Source of the DNA: Acidobacteriota bacterium
Lineage (GTDB): Bacteria > Actinomycetota > Acidimicrobiia > Spongiisociales > UBA5794
DNA: 64,000 bases
Direction of reading: 5' to 3'
NCBI GenBank assembly: GCA_022562055.1
Contig: JADFQA010000005.1
Coordinates: 38,263 to 102,262 of the forward strand
Shown piece by piece: positions 17,061 through 26,276 of the stretch. The position numbers were made by a program, and so were the translations under genes. Position 1 is the first letter of the stretch, and every line of letters starts with the position of its first letter. A model generated the notes under the pieces. It saw only the letters and a list, made by a program, of their open reading frames with translations. It was not told the DNA's origin and searched no databases.

Positions 17061-19336
17061 ACCGTATCGCGACTCGACCCGTGCTTTTGAACTTGTTGAC
17101 AGTTGCGGTGACGGTCGTCGTGGTGTCTCTTGTGCTGGTGGCAGGTCGCGGCGGTGTCGAGCCAATCGTCGAATTGGTTGTTGGCCAGCCTTCTCCGCAG
17201 GAGTTTGTTGCAACAAGTTTTGTCGAAATCACAGACAAGGCGGAGACCGATGCGCAACGGGTGCTCGCCAGGATCAATACAAAGAGCGTGTTTGCACGCA
17301 GCGCCATCGTTGAAAGCGCACAGCAGGTGAGTGTCGATGCGCTCTTTGACGAAATCGAAACGGTTGCACCGGACATCGTCTTTCCACCCGACGTGACGAC
17401 TACCACAACAGAGCCGCCCGCCGAAGAAGCGACCACGACCGCCACGACTGTTGTCGAAGAAGGCTCGACCACGTCGACCTCGATAACGACAACCACGACA
17501 ATCGCTCCGACGACGACCACTACTACTGAGCCTCCTCCCGATGTGGTTGAGCAAACCGAAGTAGTGGCCGCAAAGTTCCGCACGTTTGAGGACGCGATCA
17601 CAATCTTGGTTCGGCTCCACAACGCCGATATCGAACGAACCATCGTCGGGGAGAGCCAGGGATTTCTCATCCGTGTAAAGGGAGCCGTCGATAGATCTCT
17701 CGATCAAGCCTTTCAGGCGGAGATTAGATCGCAGTTGGATCTGACAGATGCCCGGAACGAGATTCTTGAGGATCCGCCCGTACTTTTCATTACCGGGCAG
17801 ACAGACGAGGAGCGCAGAGACACCTCGTTTGCGATTGCTCGCATTGTCGAAGGGTCGCTCGTTGTCAACTTCTTTGTCGATGACGACGCGACGGCTGCGG
17901 CCGAGCAAGAGGCGATCGACGCAGTCGAAGAGACAGTGATTCAGTTCTTTCCTGGCGTCCCGATCGTCGGGCTCAGCGAACCGATAACCGAGGTCCAACT
18001 CGAGGCTATCAACATGCTGCGGCTGAACGTCGTCGAGGTCGGCGCAGATCGGGTGGCGGTTGCGCTCCTTGGTGCGATTGCGGTCGTCCTTGCAGCGTTC
18101 TTCCTGTGGCGACTTGCGCCGACGCAGTGGTCGAAGCCGAAGCACTTTGCGCTTCTTGGAATTCTCCTGGTGTTGGCAGCGGCCGCGTCACGCGTGCCGG
18201 GCGTGGTGACCGGTGACGAAATCGCTTTGGGATTCCTCCTGCCGGCGATGATGTTTGGGTACATGGCTGCCATCCTGTATGACCCGAGAACGGCTGTGTT
18301 GATGGCCCTTCCAATGGCGACGTTTACCGCGGTCAGCACGGGAGACGTTGCGTTGACGCTCTACGCTGCCGTTGCGACTGTGGTGCCGGTTGCGTTTGTC
18401 TCCGCAGCTTCATCCCGTCGCGATCTCCGGTTGGCGATTGCGTTGGCAACCGTGGTTCTCTCCCCAATCGGATTTGCCACTTCCTGGCTGTTCTACGGCA
18501 TTGAACACCGATGGCAAGGCGCCCTGTTTGCGTTCCTCGGGGGTGTCGGCGCGGGCCTCGTTGCTCAAGGTCTCGTATCTTTCTTCGAAACCTTGTTCCG
18601 TGTCACGACGACCCTCACGCTGCTTGACCTCACGGATCGAAACCATCCTGCGCTGCGGCTCATCGAAGAGAAGGCTCCGGGGACGTTCAACCACTCGATT
18701 CTGGTGGGGACGCTCGCCGGCAGGGCGGCTCGCGAGATTGGCGCCAACGCTCTCCTCGCGCAAGCCGCCGCGTATTACCACGACCTCGGGAAGACAGAAA
18801 ACCCGCGCTTCTTCATTGAGAACCAATTCGGTGTTTCCAACCCGCACGATCGGCTTGATCCGGTCGCTTCGGCAGCGATCATCCGCCGTCACGTGTCTGA
18901 TGGTCTGAGACTTGCACGCGAGTACCGGTTACCCGACGAGATTGTGGACGCGATCCGGATGCATCACGGCTCGGGTCTTATGCGTTACTTCTACCACGAG
19001 GCCATTGCAGCCGATGAAAACGTCGATCCGGCGCTGTTTCGGCATGAGGGTGTTAAGCCGCGGCGGAAGGAATTGGCGATTCTGATGATATGTGACGCAA
19101 TCGAGGGAGCTTCTCGCGCTGCCGCAACGCAGCAAGACCCGACGGAGGATTCGCTCACAGCCCTCGTTGACACGATCGTCGGGGAGAAGCTCGACGACGG
19201 CCAACTCGAAGAGTCAGATCTGACGTTCGGTGAACTCACCCGTGTGAAGCGTGCCATTGTCGAGGCACTCGTCGGTTATTACCACACGCGGGTGCCATAC
19301 CCGGGCTTCCCCGGCAACCCGGCGGAGTCCACGTGA
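17057..19336 (+). CDS. 7TM-HD family membrane phosphodiesterase (PgpH-type)
   Basis: The 759-residue protein has one N-terminal transmembrane helix, a large extracytoplasmic 7TMR-HDED-like domain (to ~residue 325), a block of about seven membrane helices (~330-530) and a cytoplasmic HD domain (~545-720). HD motifs are HSILVG and YYHDLGKTENPRFF, with a later MHHGSG. Bacillota homologues (PgpH/YqfF) hydrolyse c-di-AMP; the same activity is likely but not shown. A Thr/Glu/Pro-rich low-complexity linker occupies about residues 113-158 of the extracytoplasmic domain. It is coupled to phoH and ybeY by 4-bp overlaps. Confidence 0.85.
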   Translation: MNRIATRPVLLNLLTVAVTVVVVSLVLVAGRGGVEPIVELVVGQPSPQEFVATSFVEITDKAETDAQRVLARINTKSVFARSAIVESAQQVSVDALFDEIETVAPDIVFPPDVTTTTTEPPAEEATTTATTVVEEGSTTSTSITTTTTIAPTTTTTTEPPPDVVEQTEVVAAKFRTFEDAITILVRLHNADIERTIVGESQGFLIRVKGAVDRSLDQAFQAEIRSQLDLTDARNEILEDPPVLFITGQTDEERRDTSFAIARIVEGSLVVNFFVDDDATAAAEQEAIDAVEETVIQFFPGVPIVGLSEPITEVQLEAINMLRLNVVEVGADRVAVALLGAIAVVLAAFFLWRLAPTQWSKPKHFALLGILLVLAAAASRVPGVVTGDEIALGFLLPAMMFGYMAAILYDPRTAVLMALPMATFTAVSTGDVALTLYAAVATVVPVAFVSAASSRRDLRLAIALATVVLSPIGFATSWLFYGIEHRWQGALFAFLGGVGAGLVAQGLVSFFETLFRVTTTLTLLDLTDRNHPALRLIEEKAPGTFNHSILVGTLAGRAAREIGANALLAQAAAYYHDLGKTENPRFFIENQFGVSNPHDRLDPVASAAIIRRHVSDGLRLAREYRLPDEIVDAIRMHHGSGLMRYFYHEAIAADENVDPALFRHEGVKPRRKELAILMICDAIEGASRAAATQQDPTEDSLTALVDTIVGEKLDDGQLEESDLTFGELTRVKRAIVEALVGYYHTRVPYPGFPGNPAEST

Positions 19337-19797
19337 CGGTCATGGTATCCGACGAGCAAGACGACCCCATACCCATACAGCCTCTGAGCGATCTCGTCGG
19401 GATCGTAATGGAGGCTGAAGGGCTGGAAAGGGACACAGTTGTCGATCTGATGTTCGTGGGTGAGGCCGCAATGACCCAACTCAATCAAACGCACATGAAT
19501 AAGACGGGTTCCACAGACGTCCTGTCATTCCCAATCGAGGACGCACAGCCGGGGATTCCGCCCCGACGCGACCCCGCGGGTCCTCCGGTACACCTAGGCG
19601 ATGTCTTCGTGTGTCCACGGGTTGTGGCCGCCAATGCTACGAAGACTGACGTCTCATTCTCCGATGAGTTGGCGCTCGTCGTCGTCCACGGCGTGTTGCA
19701 TCTGCTTGGATATGACCATGTCGATGACGACGACGCTGAATTGATGGAGGGTCGTGAACGGTCGATACTGCAACAGGTGGGGCGGGTGAGGCCATGA
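19333..19797 (+). CDS. ybeY: Endoribonuclease YbeY (rRNA maturation factor)
   Basis: The 154-residue metalloenzyme acts in 16S rRNA 3'-end maturation and ribosome quality control. The zinc motif HGVLHLLGYDH (HxxxHxxxxxH) is intact near residue 118, and the family stretch NKTGSTDVLSFP precedes it. GGAG at 19324-19327 supports the GTG start at 19333, overlapping the previous stop. An ATGA overlap joins it to the CNNM gene. Confidence 0.95.
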   Translation: MTVMVSDEQDDPIPIQPLSDLVGIVMEAEGLERDTVVDLMFVGEAAMTQLNQTHMNKTGSTDVLSFPIEDAQPGIPPRRDPAGPPVHLGDVFVCPRVVAANATKTDVSFSDELALVVVHGVLHLLGYDHVDDDDAELMEGRERSILQQVGRVRP

Positions 19798-20966
19798 CGG
19801 TTCTGGCACTTGCGGTCTCGGCGTTACTCGTCGTGGTGACCGCGCTCGTTCGGGCCGCCGGTGCGTCTTTGGTGCGAACCCCGCGTGCCGATGCACTGCA
19901 CAACGCCAGCGACGGCGACAGCCGTGCGGAAATCGTCGCCGAGCTGCTCAACGATCGGGCGAAGATCCAGCCAGCACTCGGTATGACCCACACTCTTTTA
20001 CTCGTTGCCGCGACGGTGCCTGCGGTGTGGGCTCTTACGACGCTCTACTCATCGACGGCGCTGATGGTCTCGTTGGTTGCGCTTGCTCTGTTTCTCGTAT
20101 TCTTCGGCGACGTCGTTCCGCGCACGATTGGTCGGCGTCGACCACCGCGCCTTGCATACCGATTCGCGTGGCTTCTCAAGCCGGCAATCGGACTCGGTGA
20201 TGCGGCATCCGACCTCGTTCCCGACCCCGACGAGGACATGTCCGTTTCGCAGTCCGACGAAGAAGAGGCCGATCGTGAGGAGAAGGAACTCATCTCGTCT
20301 GTTCTCGAGTTCACCGACACCCTGGTTCGCGAAGTGATGACCCCTCGTCCGGACATGATCTCAATCGACGGAACCCAGTCAACCGATGCGGCCCTCGATC
20401 TGGTCCTCGAGGCGGGACGATCGCGAATCCCGGTCCTTGGGGACGACATAGACAACGTCCAGGGTGTGCTGTACGCCCGAGATCTTCTGAAGTTGATGGA
20501 TGCCGACGCAGAGGCGGTTCCTTGTGCTGACTTTATGCGGCCCGCATACTTTGTGCCAGAAACGAAGAGGGTGTCCGAACTGTTGCGTGACATGCAGAGC
20601 AATCAGGCGCACCTGGCAATAGTTGTCGACGAATTTGGCGGCACCGCCGGGCTTGTCACTATCGAGGACCTGCTTGAAGAGTTGGTCGGAGAAATCGTCG
20701 ACGAGTACGACGACGAAGAGCCGATGGTCGAGGTCGTCTCTGAGAACGAGCTGCTGGTCGATGCTCGCCTGGACGTTGACGCCCTAGGCGAGTTGACGGG
20801 GGTAGATTTGTCCGCCGAGGATTTCGACACTGTTGGTGGGCTGGTTCTTGATCTCGCCGGTCGAGTGCCGCACGAGGGGGAATCCTTCGACTTCAAGGGG
20901 CTCATGCTGGTCGCCGACCAAGTGCAAGGGCGCCGCGTTTCGCGTGTGAGGGTAACCAAAACGTGA
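19794..20966 (+). CDS. CNNM/CorC-HlyC family CBS-domain membrane protein
   Basis: The 390-residue protein has an N-terminal DUF21-type membrane region (about residues 1-150, several hydrophobic helices). An acidic linker leads to a CBS-domain pair (EVMTPRPDMISIDG and later DFMRPAYFVPETKRV) and a C-terminal CorC/HlyC domain (TVGGLVLDLAGRVPHEGE). Family members are linked to magnesium or cobalt export. It sits between ybeY and era as in most actinobacteria. Confidence 0.88.
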   Translation: MTVLALAVSALLVVVTALVRAAGASLVRTPRADALHNASDGDSRAEIVAELLNDRAKIQPALGMTHTLLLVAATVPAVWALTTLYSSTALMVSLVALALFLVFFGDVVPRTIGRRRPPRLAYRFAWLLKPAIGLGDAASDLVPDPDEDMSVSQSDEEEADREEKELISSVLEFTDTLVREVMTPRPDMISIDGTQSTDAALDLVLEAGRSRIPVLGDDIDNVQGVLYARDLLKLMDADAEAVPCADFMRPAYFVPETKRVSELLRDMQSNQAHLAIVVDEFGGTAGLVTIEDLLEELVGEIVDEYDDEEPMVEVVSENELLVDARLDVDALGELTGVDLSAEDFDTVGGLVLDLAGRVPHEGESFDFKGLMLVADQVQGRRVSRVRVTKT

Positions 20967-20986
20967 CGGGCCAAGGTAGTGGAGCG

Positions 20987-21871
20987 ATGAGCGCTTTGTC
21001 AGGTTTTTTCGCCGTCGTCGGACGCCCCAACGTCGGTAAATCCACCTTGGTCAATGCCCTTGTTGGTACCAAGGTCGCAATCACCTCGTCGCGACCGCAG
21101 ACGACGAGAAACACAATTCGTGGTGTGCTGACGCTGTCTGAACCGCAGCGCCAGTTCATTTTTGTCGACACCCCCGGTCTTCACAAGCCCAAAAACAGTC
21201 TTGGCGAGCGTCTCAACAGGCTGGTGTATGGTTCGCTCGCAGAGGTAGATGGGGCGTTGTTTTTGGTCGATGCCACTAAGAAGATCGGTCCTGGGGACCG
21301 GCTCATTGCGAAGCGTCTTGCACAGAGCGACCTCCCCGTCGTCCTTGTGGTGAATAAGACCGACATTGCAAAACCGGACCAAGTCATCTCTCAGCTTCAG
21401 GTCGCCGGCGAATGGGACTTCCACGCATATGTCCCCGTCTCCGCCCTGAAGGAGAGCGGGATGACTCCGATCATCGAAGAACTCACACCCTTGCTCACAG
21501 ACGGGCCACTGTTTTTCCCGGTGGACATGGTGACTGATCAGCCAGACTTTCTGTGGGCGGGTGAGCTAGTCCGCGAAAAATTTCTGCGCCGGCTGCATGA
21601 AGAATTACCGCACTCGCTTGCGGTGTTAGTCGAAGAGATCGAGACCAGGCCGAACGGGTTGGTCGCTGTATCAGCGACCGTGTTCGTCGAGCGCAAGTCG
21701 CAAAAGGGGATCGTCATCGGCAAAGGAGGTGCGCTGCTACGTGACGTTGGTCGCGAGGCGAGAGCAGACTTGGAGCGCATGTTCGGTGCAAAGGTGTTTC
21801 TCGATCTTCGCGTCAAGGTCGAACCAGACTGGCAGCGTAAAGATGCCAGCCTCGACCGTTTGGGCTTCTGA
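20987..21871 (+). CDS. era: GTPase Era
   Basis: The 294-residue GTPase binds the 16S rRNA 3' end and helps 30S assembly. G1 GRPNVGKSTL, G2 region TTRNTIRG, G3 DTPGLHKP and G4 NKTD are present. The C-terminal KH domain contains VIGKGGALLRDVGREAR. The ATG at 20987 gives the normal N-terminus; a GTG at 20963 overlapping the previous stop would add 8 residues. Confidence 0.96.
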   Translation: MSALSGFFAVVGRPNVGKSTLVNALVGTKVAITSSRPQTTRNTIRGVLTLSEPQRQFIFVDTPGLHKPKNSLGERLNRLVYGSLAEVDGALFLVDATKKIGPGDRLIAKRLAQSDLPVVLVVNKTDIAKPDQVISQLQVAGEWDFHAYVPVSALKESGMTPIIEELTPLLTDGPLFFPVDMVTDQPDFLWAGELVREKFLRRLHEELPHSLAVLVEEIETRPNGLVAVSATVFVERKSQKGIVIGKGGALLRDVGREARADLERMFGAKVFLDLRVKVEPDWQRKDASLDRLGF

Positions 21872-22024
21872 AACCCGACCCGCTGTCTGGAAAGTTCCCG
21901 GTTTTGCTGTAAGGCATCTCAGTCTTGTGTGTCTTCGGTATGTGAGCAGCGCAGCAATGCGGGGCTTGGTGGGGACAAGGTAGGGCATCGGGATGCCGGG
22001 GCTGGGTCCCGATGGAGACGGTGA

Positions 22025-22056
22025 GGCGAGGTCGGAGGCAGGGGTCCGGCCTCGCC
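22025..22056. terminator. Bidirectional terminator-like hairpin between era and phhB
   Basis: An 11-bp stem (GGCGAGGTCGG with CCGGCCTCGCC, one G-T wobble) encloses a 10-nt loop in the 204-bp gap between the convergent genes era and phhB. There is no clear T run on either side. A strong GC stem between two converging genes suggests termination or transcript protection. The rest of the gap holds no visible gene. Confidence 0.5.
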
Positions 22057-22075
22057 GCTGTCGTCTCAGCAGTGT

Positions 22076-22354
22076 CTACGGCAGGCCGTCGATTGCGTCA
22101 GCGAGATCGAGATCCTTCTGGGTGAGAAACCCGGCGTCGTGTGTCGTGAGTGTCAGCATCACATTTCGGTACCGGATGTCGATGTCCGGGTGATGATCGG
22201 CGACATCTGCAAGCACGCCGACGCTAGCGACGAACCCGACTGCTGCTGCGAACGAGTCGCACCGTCGCGTCCTTGAAATGTTCTCGCCGTCTCGTTGCCA
22301 TTCCGGATGGTCGGCCGACCAGGCATCGAACGATTCTTGTGTAACTCCGTCCAT
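22076..22354 (-). CDS. Pterin-4-alpha-carbinolamine dehydratase
   Basis: The 92-residue enzyme started at the ATG at 22354 is preceded by GAGGAG with a 4-nt gap. The in-frame ATG at 22393 would add 13 unsupported residues. The conserved metal-free active-site motif region is present (VADVADHHPDIDIRYRNV) with the adjacent histidines. The family dehydrates 4a-hydroxytetrahydropterin and also serves as a dimerization cofactor. No aromatic amino-acid hydroxylase gene is in the window. It is transcribed divergently from recO. Confidence 0.9.
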   Translation of the reverse strand: MDGVTQESFDAWSADHPEWQRDGENISRTRRCDSFAAAVGFVASVGVLADVADHHPDIDIRYRNVMLTLTTHDAGFLTQKDLDLADAIDGLP

Positions 22355-22419
22355 GTGCTCCTCACAGATCGCCTCGGTACAGGGTACCCTCATAGCTTCG
22401 GCGTTCCGAACGGAATCAC

Positions 22420-23139
22420 ATGGGAATACGAAACGACCAGGGAATTGTGTTGCGCAGCTACCCCTTCGGGGAGGCTGATCGTATCATCGTGTTGTTGTCT
22501 CCCAACAATGGCAAGATCCGCACCGTTGCGAAGGGTGTCCGCAAGACGAAGAGTCGCTTCGGTGGCCGGCTTGAGACGTTTTCGCACGTTGACCTTCAGC
22601 TCTACGAGGGTCGTAACCTCGATACGATCACGTCGGCTTCCCTGATCGACAGCCACCATCACATCCGCGACGATCTCGACTCGGTGAGTGCCGCCGGCAC
22701 GATGGTTGAGGTTGTCGACGCTGTTTCGCAGGAGGGAGAATCGTCGGTGCGGATGTTCCTACTGTTGCAACGTGGACTGAAAACTCTCGACCTTGGTGGG
22801 TTTCACGATGATATCGTTACGGCGTTTCTGATCAAGGCCGCGACCGTCATCGGGTTGGCGCCGGCGTTCGACGAGTGCGCGTCGTGTGGGTCGGAGCACG
22901 ACCTCAGGAGGTTCTCGTTTTCCGACGGGGGAGTGGTTTGCGAATCGTGTCGTATGCCCGGGGCGTACGCCCTCCGCCCGGGGGTTGTCAGCTATTTGTC
23001 AGCGGTTGCGGCGGCCGAACTCCACGAACTACCACCGGTCGATACGGCGTTTTCGGGGGAAGCGCTTGGCGTTACTCGGAGATTTGTGGAGTTCCATCTT
23101 GACCGACGCCTACGCACCTTGGTCGCCCGGGATGGTTGA
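22420..23139 (+). CDS. recO: DNA repair protein RecO
   Basis: The 239-residue recombination mediator works with RecR and RecF. The N-terminal OB fold (GIVLRSYPFGEADRI, GVRKTKSRFGG) is followed by a helical domain. A four-cysteine zinc site follows: CASC near residue 152 and CESC near 178. The gene overlaps the longer candidate start of uppS. Confidence 0.94.
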   Translation: MGIRNDQGIVLRSYPFGEADRIIVLLSPNNGKIRTVAKGVRKTKSRFGGRLETFSHVDLQLYEGRNLDTITSASLIDSHHHIRDDLDSVSAAGTMVEVVDAVSQEGESSVRMFLLLQRGLKTLDLGGFHDDIVTAFLIKAATVIGLAPAFDECASCGSEHDLRRFSFSDGGVVCESCRMPGAYALRPGVVSYLSAVAAAELHELPPVDTAFSGEALGVTRRFVEFHLDRRLRTLVARDG

Positions 23140-23164
23140 GCAAGGGCGCCTAGAGGATGTCGAC

Positions 23165-23923
23165 ATGGATCGAGTTCCGAGACATATCGGAATCATCATG
23201 GACGGCAACGGTCGATGGGCGAACGCCCAGAACCTCCCTCGCATCGCTGGGCACGCTCGCGGTGAGGTTGCGTTGTTCGACGCCATCCAAGGAGCACTCG
23301 ATCTGGGTGTTGAGTGGTTGACTGTGTACGCATTCAGCACCGAGAATTGGTCGCGTGATGCGGACGAAGTCTCGTTCCTTATGCACTTCAACGCTGACAT
23401 TCTTGAGCGTCGCCGCGACGAGCTACACGGTCAGGGTGTTGCGATCCATTTCATGGGCGATATGGCCGATCCCCGTATTCCGCAAGATCTCAAGGACCGC
23501 ATCCGGATCAGCGAGGAGCTCACCGCCACGAACACCACAATGCACCTGGTGTTTGCGTTCAACTACGGTGGCAGACTCGAAGTCTCACAAGCCGCTAGAC
23601 AACTTGCTACCCGTGTGCAAGCCGGGGAGTTGTCTGTCTCTGACATTGACGAAGCAGCGGTTGCGGAAGCGATGTACTTACCCGAAATGCCAGACCCAGA
23701 GTTGATTATTCGCTCCAGCGGGGAGCAGCGGACGTCAAACTTTTTGATGTGGCAGGCGGCGTACTCCGAGTTTGTGTTCACGCCGGTGCTGTGGCCAGAC
23801 TTTGACCGCTACACGCTGTTCGACTGTGTTGTGGAGTACCAGGCGCGCGAGCGCCGGTTGGGGGGCGCTCAAGACGCCGCGGTTGTGCGGGAAGGATCGA
23901 TGGCAATCGACGACCAGATCTGA
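23165..23923 (+). CDS. uppS: Isoprenyl (undecaprenyl) diphosphate synthase
   Basis: The 252-residue cis-prenyltransferase makes the lipid carrier for cell-wall synthesis. The signature is HIGIIMDGNGRWAN at the N-terminus, with the catalytic Asp in MDGNGR. Later motifs are YAFSTENWSR, the FNYGGR segment and the RSSGEQRTSNFL-type region. AGAGGA lies 8 nt before the ATG at 23165; an ATG at 23132 inside the recO stop region is the alternative. Its 3' end overlaps the convergent TetR gene by 55 bp. Confidence 0.94.
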   Translation: MDRVPRHIGIIMDGNGRWANAQNLPRIAGHARGEVALFDAIQGALDLGVEWLTVYAFSTENWSRDADEVSFLMHFNADILERRRDELHGQGVAIHFMGDMADPRIPQDLKDRIRISEELTATNTTMHLVFAFNYGGRLEVSQAARQLATRVQAGELSVSDIDEAAVAEAMYLPEMPDPELIIRSSGEQRTSNFLMWQAAYSEFVFTPVLWPDFDRYTLFDCVVEYQARERRLGGAQDAAVVREGSMAIDDQI

Positions 23924-24489
23924 TTCGCCAAAAGCTTCGCATAAGCAGCATCGGGGTACCCGGACACCATTGTTCGTGCGATTAACGCACCGACCGCCAT
24001 GTCGCGAACTACTCCGGCGTCGACGTCCACACGCACGATTCCAGCGCGTTTTGCCGCATCGACGAATCCAACGAATCTTTTCCCGCGCTGGGCGAGCCAT
24101 TTTTCGCGGAACGTCTCCATGAGAAGGGGCGTCCGTTCCATCTCAACGAGAATCGCCGAGATCGTGCGAATCCCGTGGTTGTCGACCATGTTGTCTCTGA
24201 TTCGGGAGATCAGAGTGGCTAGGTCGGCCTTGAAGTCGCCGGTCAATTCCATGTCGGCGCCATGGAGCCTGCAGCCCAACGCCGCAACGACAAGGTCTTC
24301 CTTGGTCTTGTGGCGGCGATAGATCGTGGTCTTTGCAACACCGGCAGCCGCGGCGATCGCCTCGATCGAGACACCGCCGTAGCCCATTTCGTTGAGGATG
24401 TCCACGGTCGCGTCATAGATGGCTTCGTCGGCCTCGAGGCTTCTCGGGCGACCGGCAGCGGTCGGTGCAGCTGAGGTGTCTGTAGTCAT
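23869..24489 (-). CDS. TetR-family transcriptional regulator
   Basis: The 206-residue repressor has an N-terminal helix-turn-helix (YGGVSIEAIAAAAGVAKTTIY, residues ~37-57, quoted in part) and a C-terminal ligand-binding helical domain of unknown specificity. It lies downstream of the efflux pump gene on the same strand with a 64-bp gap. It is the likely binder of the palindromes upstream of that pump. Its 3' end runs 55 bp into uppS on the opposite strand. Confidence 0.88.
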   Translation of the reverse strand: MTTDTSAAPTAAGRPRSLEADEAIYDATVDILNEMGYGGVSIEAIAAAAGVAKTTIYRRHKTKEDLVVAALGCRLHGADMELTGDFKADLATLISRIRDNMVDNHGIRTISAILVEMERTPLLMETFREKWLAQRGKRFVGFVDAAKRAGIVRVDVDAGVVRDMAVGALIARTMVSGYPDAAYAKLLANQIWSSIAIDPSRTTAAS

Positions 24490-24553
24490 GGCATCTACAA
24501 CGCTAGTCGCGCAATGTTCGAACTGACGTCACGACGTCTCGTTGGACGCATCA

Positions 24554-26101
24554 TCATGTGCTTGTGCGCCTTTCGCCGTGGTTGGCGGTTCGGCCTCTGG
24601 CCTCCGTTGCTGGAAGGAGTTTTGCGACGACCGCTGCACCGACGACGAGGATTCCCGCAGTCAGTACAACGGCGGCACTAATGCCGTCGAGGAACGCATC
24701 GCTGGCTGCACTCGCAAGCGCGAGCCCGCCAGCGTCGGGAAGTTGCCCTGCGATTGTCATCGCCGCTCCGACCGAGTTGGACGCGGCGTCTGCAATGCCC
24801 GCCGGCAGACCGGCAACGGCATCTGCCATGCCGCTCGCGAACCGAGCGTTCGCCGCCGATCCGATGATGGCGATCCCGAGAGCTCCACCCATCTGGCGAG
24901 TCACGTCGTTGGTTGCCGATCCGATCCCGGCTTTCGCTACGGGCACCGCACCCATCACTGCTTCCGTGGCTGGGGCCATAACGAACCCGATCGATGCCGA
25001 CAGACCGATGATGCCGATGATGAGATATCCGTATGAGGTGGTCGCCGTCCAGAACGCCGCGGACACGATGACCGCCGCGAGGGCGAGCAATGCGGTCGTG
25101 ACAACCTTGGTCGTACCAAACTTGGTCACGGCGATGTGGCTGCGAGTTGCCCCGAACGCCATGCCCAGGGCGATCGGAGCGATCCGGACACCGGCTTCGA
25201 AGGGTGTGTACTGCTTGACGAACTGCATGTACTGGGTGAACAAGAAAATGAACCCGAACAGCGCGAAGAAAGCGACCGTTATTGCGAGGACACCACCCGA
25301 AAACCGTCGGTTCTGAAAGAACTTGAGATCGAACAGTGGATCGTCGACCCGATTTTCCCACCAAGCGAATATGGCGCCTGTAACGACGCCGACTCCAAGC
25401 AGGGAGAGGACCCGTGTGCTCGTCCAGCCGAGCGACGGCGCCTCGATGATCGCGTACACAATCGACGTGACCGTTGCCATCGACAGACCTGCGCCGACAA
25501 GGTCGATCCGCCGTGTTTCGGGGTCTTTGCTGTCTGGTACATAAATCCTGCCGAGGATGAGGGCGGCAATCACAATCGGAATGTTCACGAGGAACACCGA
25601 CCCCCACCAGAAGTTCTCAAGCAGCACGCCACCAAGCAGCGGTCCGATGCCGATGCCGAGTCCGGCAACCGCGGCCCAGATCGCAATTGCCTTCGCCCGT
25701 TCATCGGCAGGGAATACGTCGACGATTATTGACAGCGTTGCAGGCATCATGAGCGCTCCACCGATCCCCATCACGGCGCGAGCTGCTATCAGGGCGCTCG
25801 AGGAATCGGAATACCCTGCAAAGGCAGACGCCGCGCCGAAGATCGCAAGACCCACGGCCAGCGCCTTGGCACGACCGAATCGGTCCCCAACAGCGCCCAT
25901 CACCAGCAACAGTCCAGCAAACACGAGGATGTACGAGTCAACCATCCATTGAAGCTCTGAAGCGGATGCTTCGAACGTGCGCTGCAATGTGGGTATCGCG
26001 ATGTTGAGAATTGTGTTATCGATCCCGATGATTACAAGGCTAAGAGATAGGACTGCAAGGATCAGCCAGCGGTGCTGCGCCAGTACTTTTTCGGTCATCA
26101 T
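24554..26101 (-). CDS. DHA2-family (EmrB/QacA-type) MFS efflux transporter
   Basis: The 515-residue protein has about 14 predicted membrane helices. The DHA2 features include the motif-A-like DRFGRAKALAVG loop and the motif-C-like GPLLGGVLLENFWWGSVFLVN-type region (helix 5; given in part). It probably exports drugs or other amphiphiles by proton antiport. Transcription comes from a promoter embedded in two TetR-type palindromes (26121-26187), and it probably forms an operon with the TetR gene downstream. Confidence 0.9.
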   Translation of the reverse strand: MMTEKVLAQHRWLILAVLSLSLVIIGIDNTILNIAIPTLQRTFEASASELQWMVDSYILVFAGLLLVMGAVGDRFGRAKALAVGLAIFGAASAFAGYSDSSSALIAARAVMGIGGALMMPATLSIIVDVFPADERAKAIAIWAAVAGLGIGIGPLLGGVLLENFWWGSVFLVNIPIVIAALILGRIYVPDSKDPETRRIDLVGAGLSMATVTSIVYAIIEAPSLGWTSTRVLSLLGVGVVTGAIFAWWENRVDDPLFDLKFFQNRRFSGGVLAITVAFFALFGFIFLFTQYMQFVKQYTPFEAGVRIAPIALGMAFGATRSHIAVTKFGTTKVVTTALLALAAVIVSAAFWTATTSYGYLIIGIIGLSASIGFVMAPATEAVMGAVPVAKAGIGSATNDVTRQMGGALGIAIIGSAANARFASGMADAVAGLPAGIADAASNSVGAAMTIAGQLPDAGGLALASAASDAFLDGISAAVVLTAGILVVGAAVVAKLLPATEARGRTANHGERRTST

Positions 26102-26120
26102 GATTCATCCCTTGGAAATA

Positions 26121-26187
26121 ACAATACGCTGCGGTATCGTATCGTATATCGGGACAAATTACAATACGGCACCGTATCGTATTGTAA
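26121..26187 (-). promoter_or_regulatory. Paired TetR-type operators overlapping the MFS promoter
   Basis: At 26159-26187 there is a perfect inverted repeat with 10-bp arms (TTACAATACG and CGTATTGTAA, 9-bp spacer). At 26121-26146 lies a related imperfect copy (ACAATACG, 9-bp spacer, CGTATCGTA), starting 41 bp away. On the minus strand TTGTAA (26164-26159), a 17-bp spacer and TACGAT (26141-26136) form a promoter inside this pair. This suggests autoregulation by the adjacent TetR protein. Confidence 0.65.
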
Positions 26188-26276
26188 AGGTCTCCCGACT
26201 CGGCCTCAAGATGGGCGACTGCGCGAAGACCATCTATCATCCTGGTTCGCATCTCACCAATGGAGTCGCGTCCACC

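Noticed and set aside
17390..17550. DNA tandem repeat as a separate repeat element
   Set aside because: The ACC/ACG-type triplets are irregular and encode a Thr-rich linker within an intact gene.
16868..18145. Minus-strand open frame of 425 codons opposite phoH and the 7TM-HD gene
   Set aside because: Its composition mirrors the coding strand and it crosses two real genes and their overlap.
26102..26276. T-box leader before glyS
   Set aside because: No specifier loop, T-box sequence or terminator/antiterminator pair is present; the repeats fit TetR operators instead.
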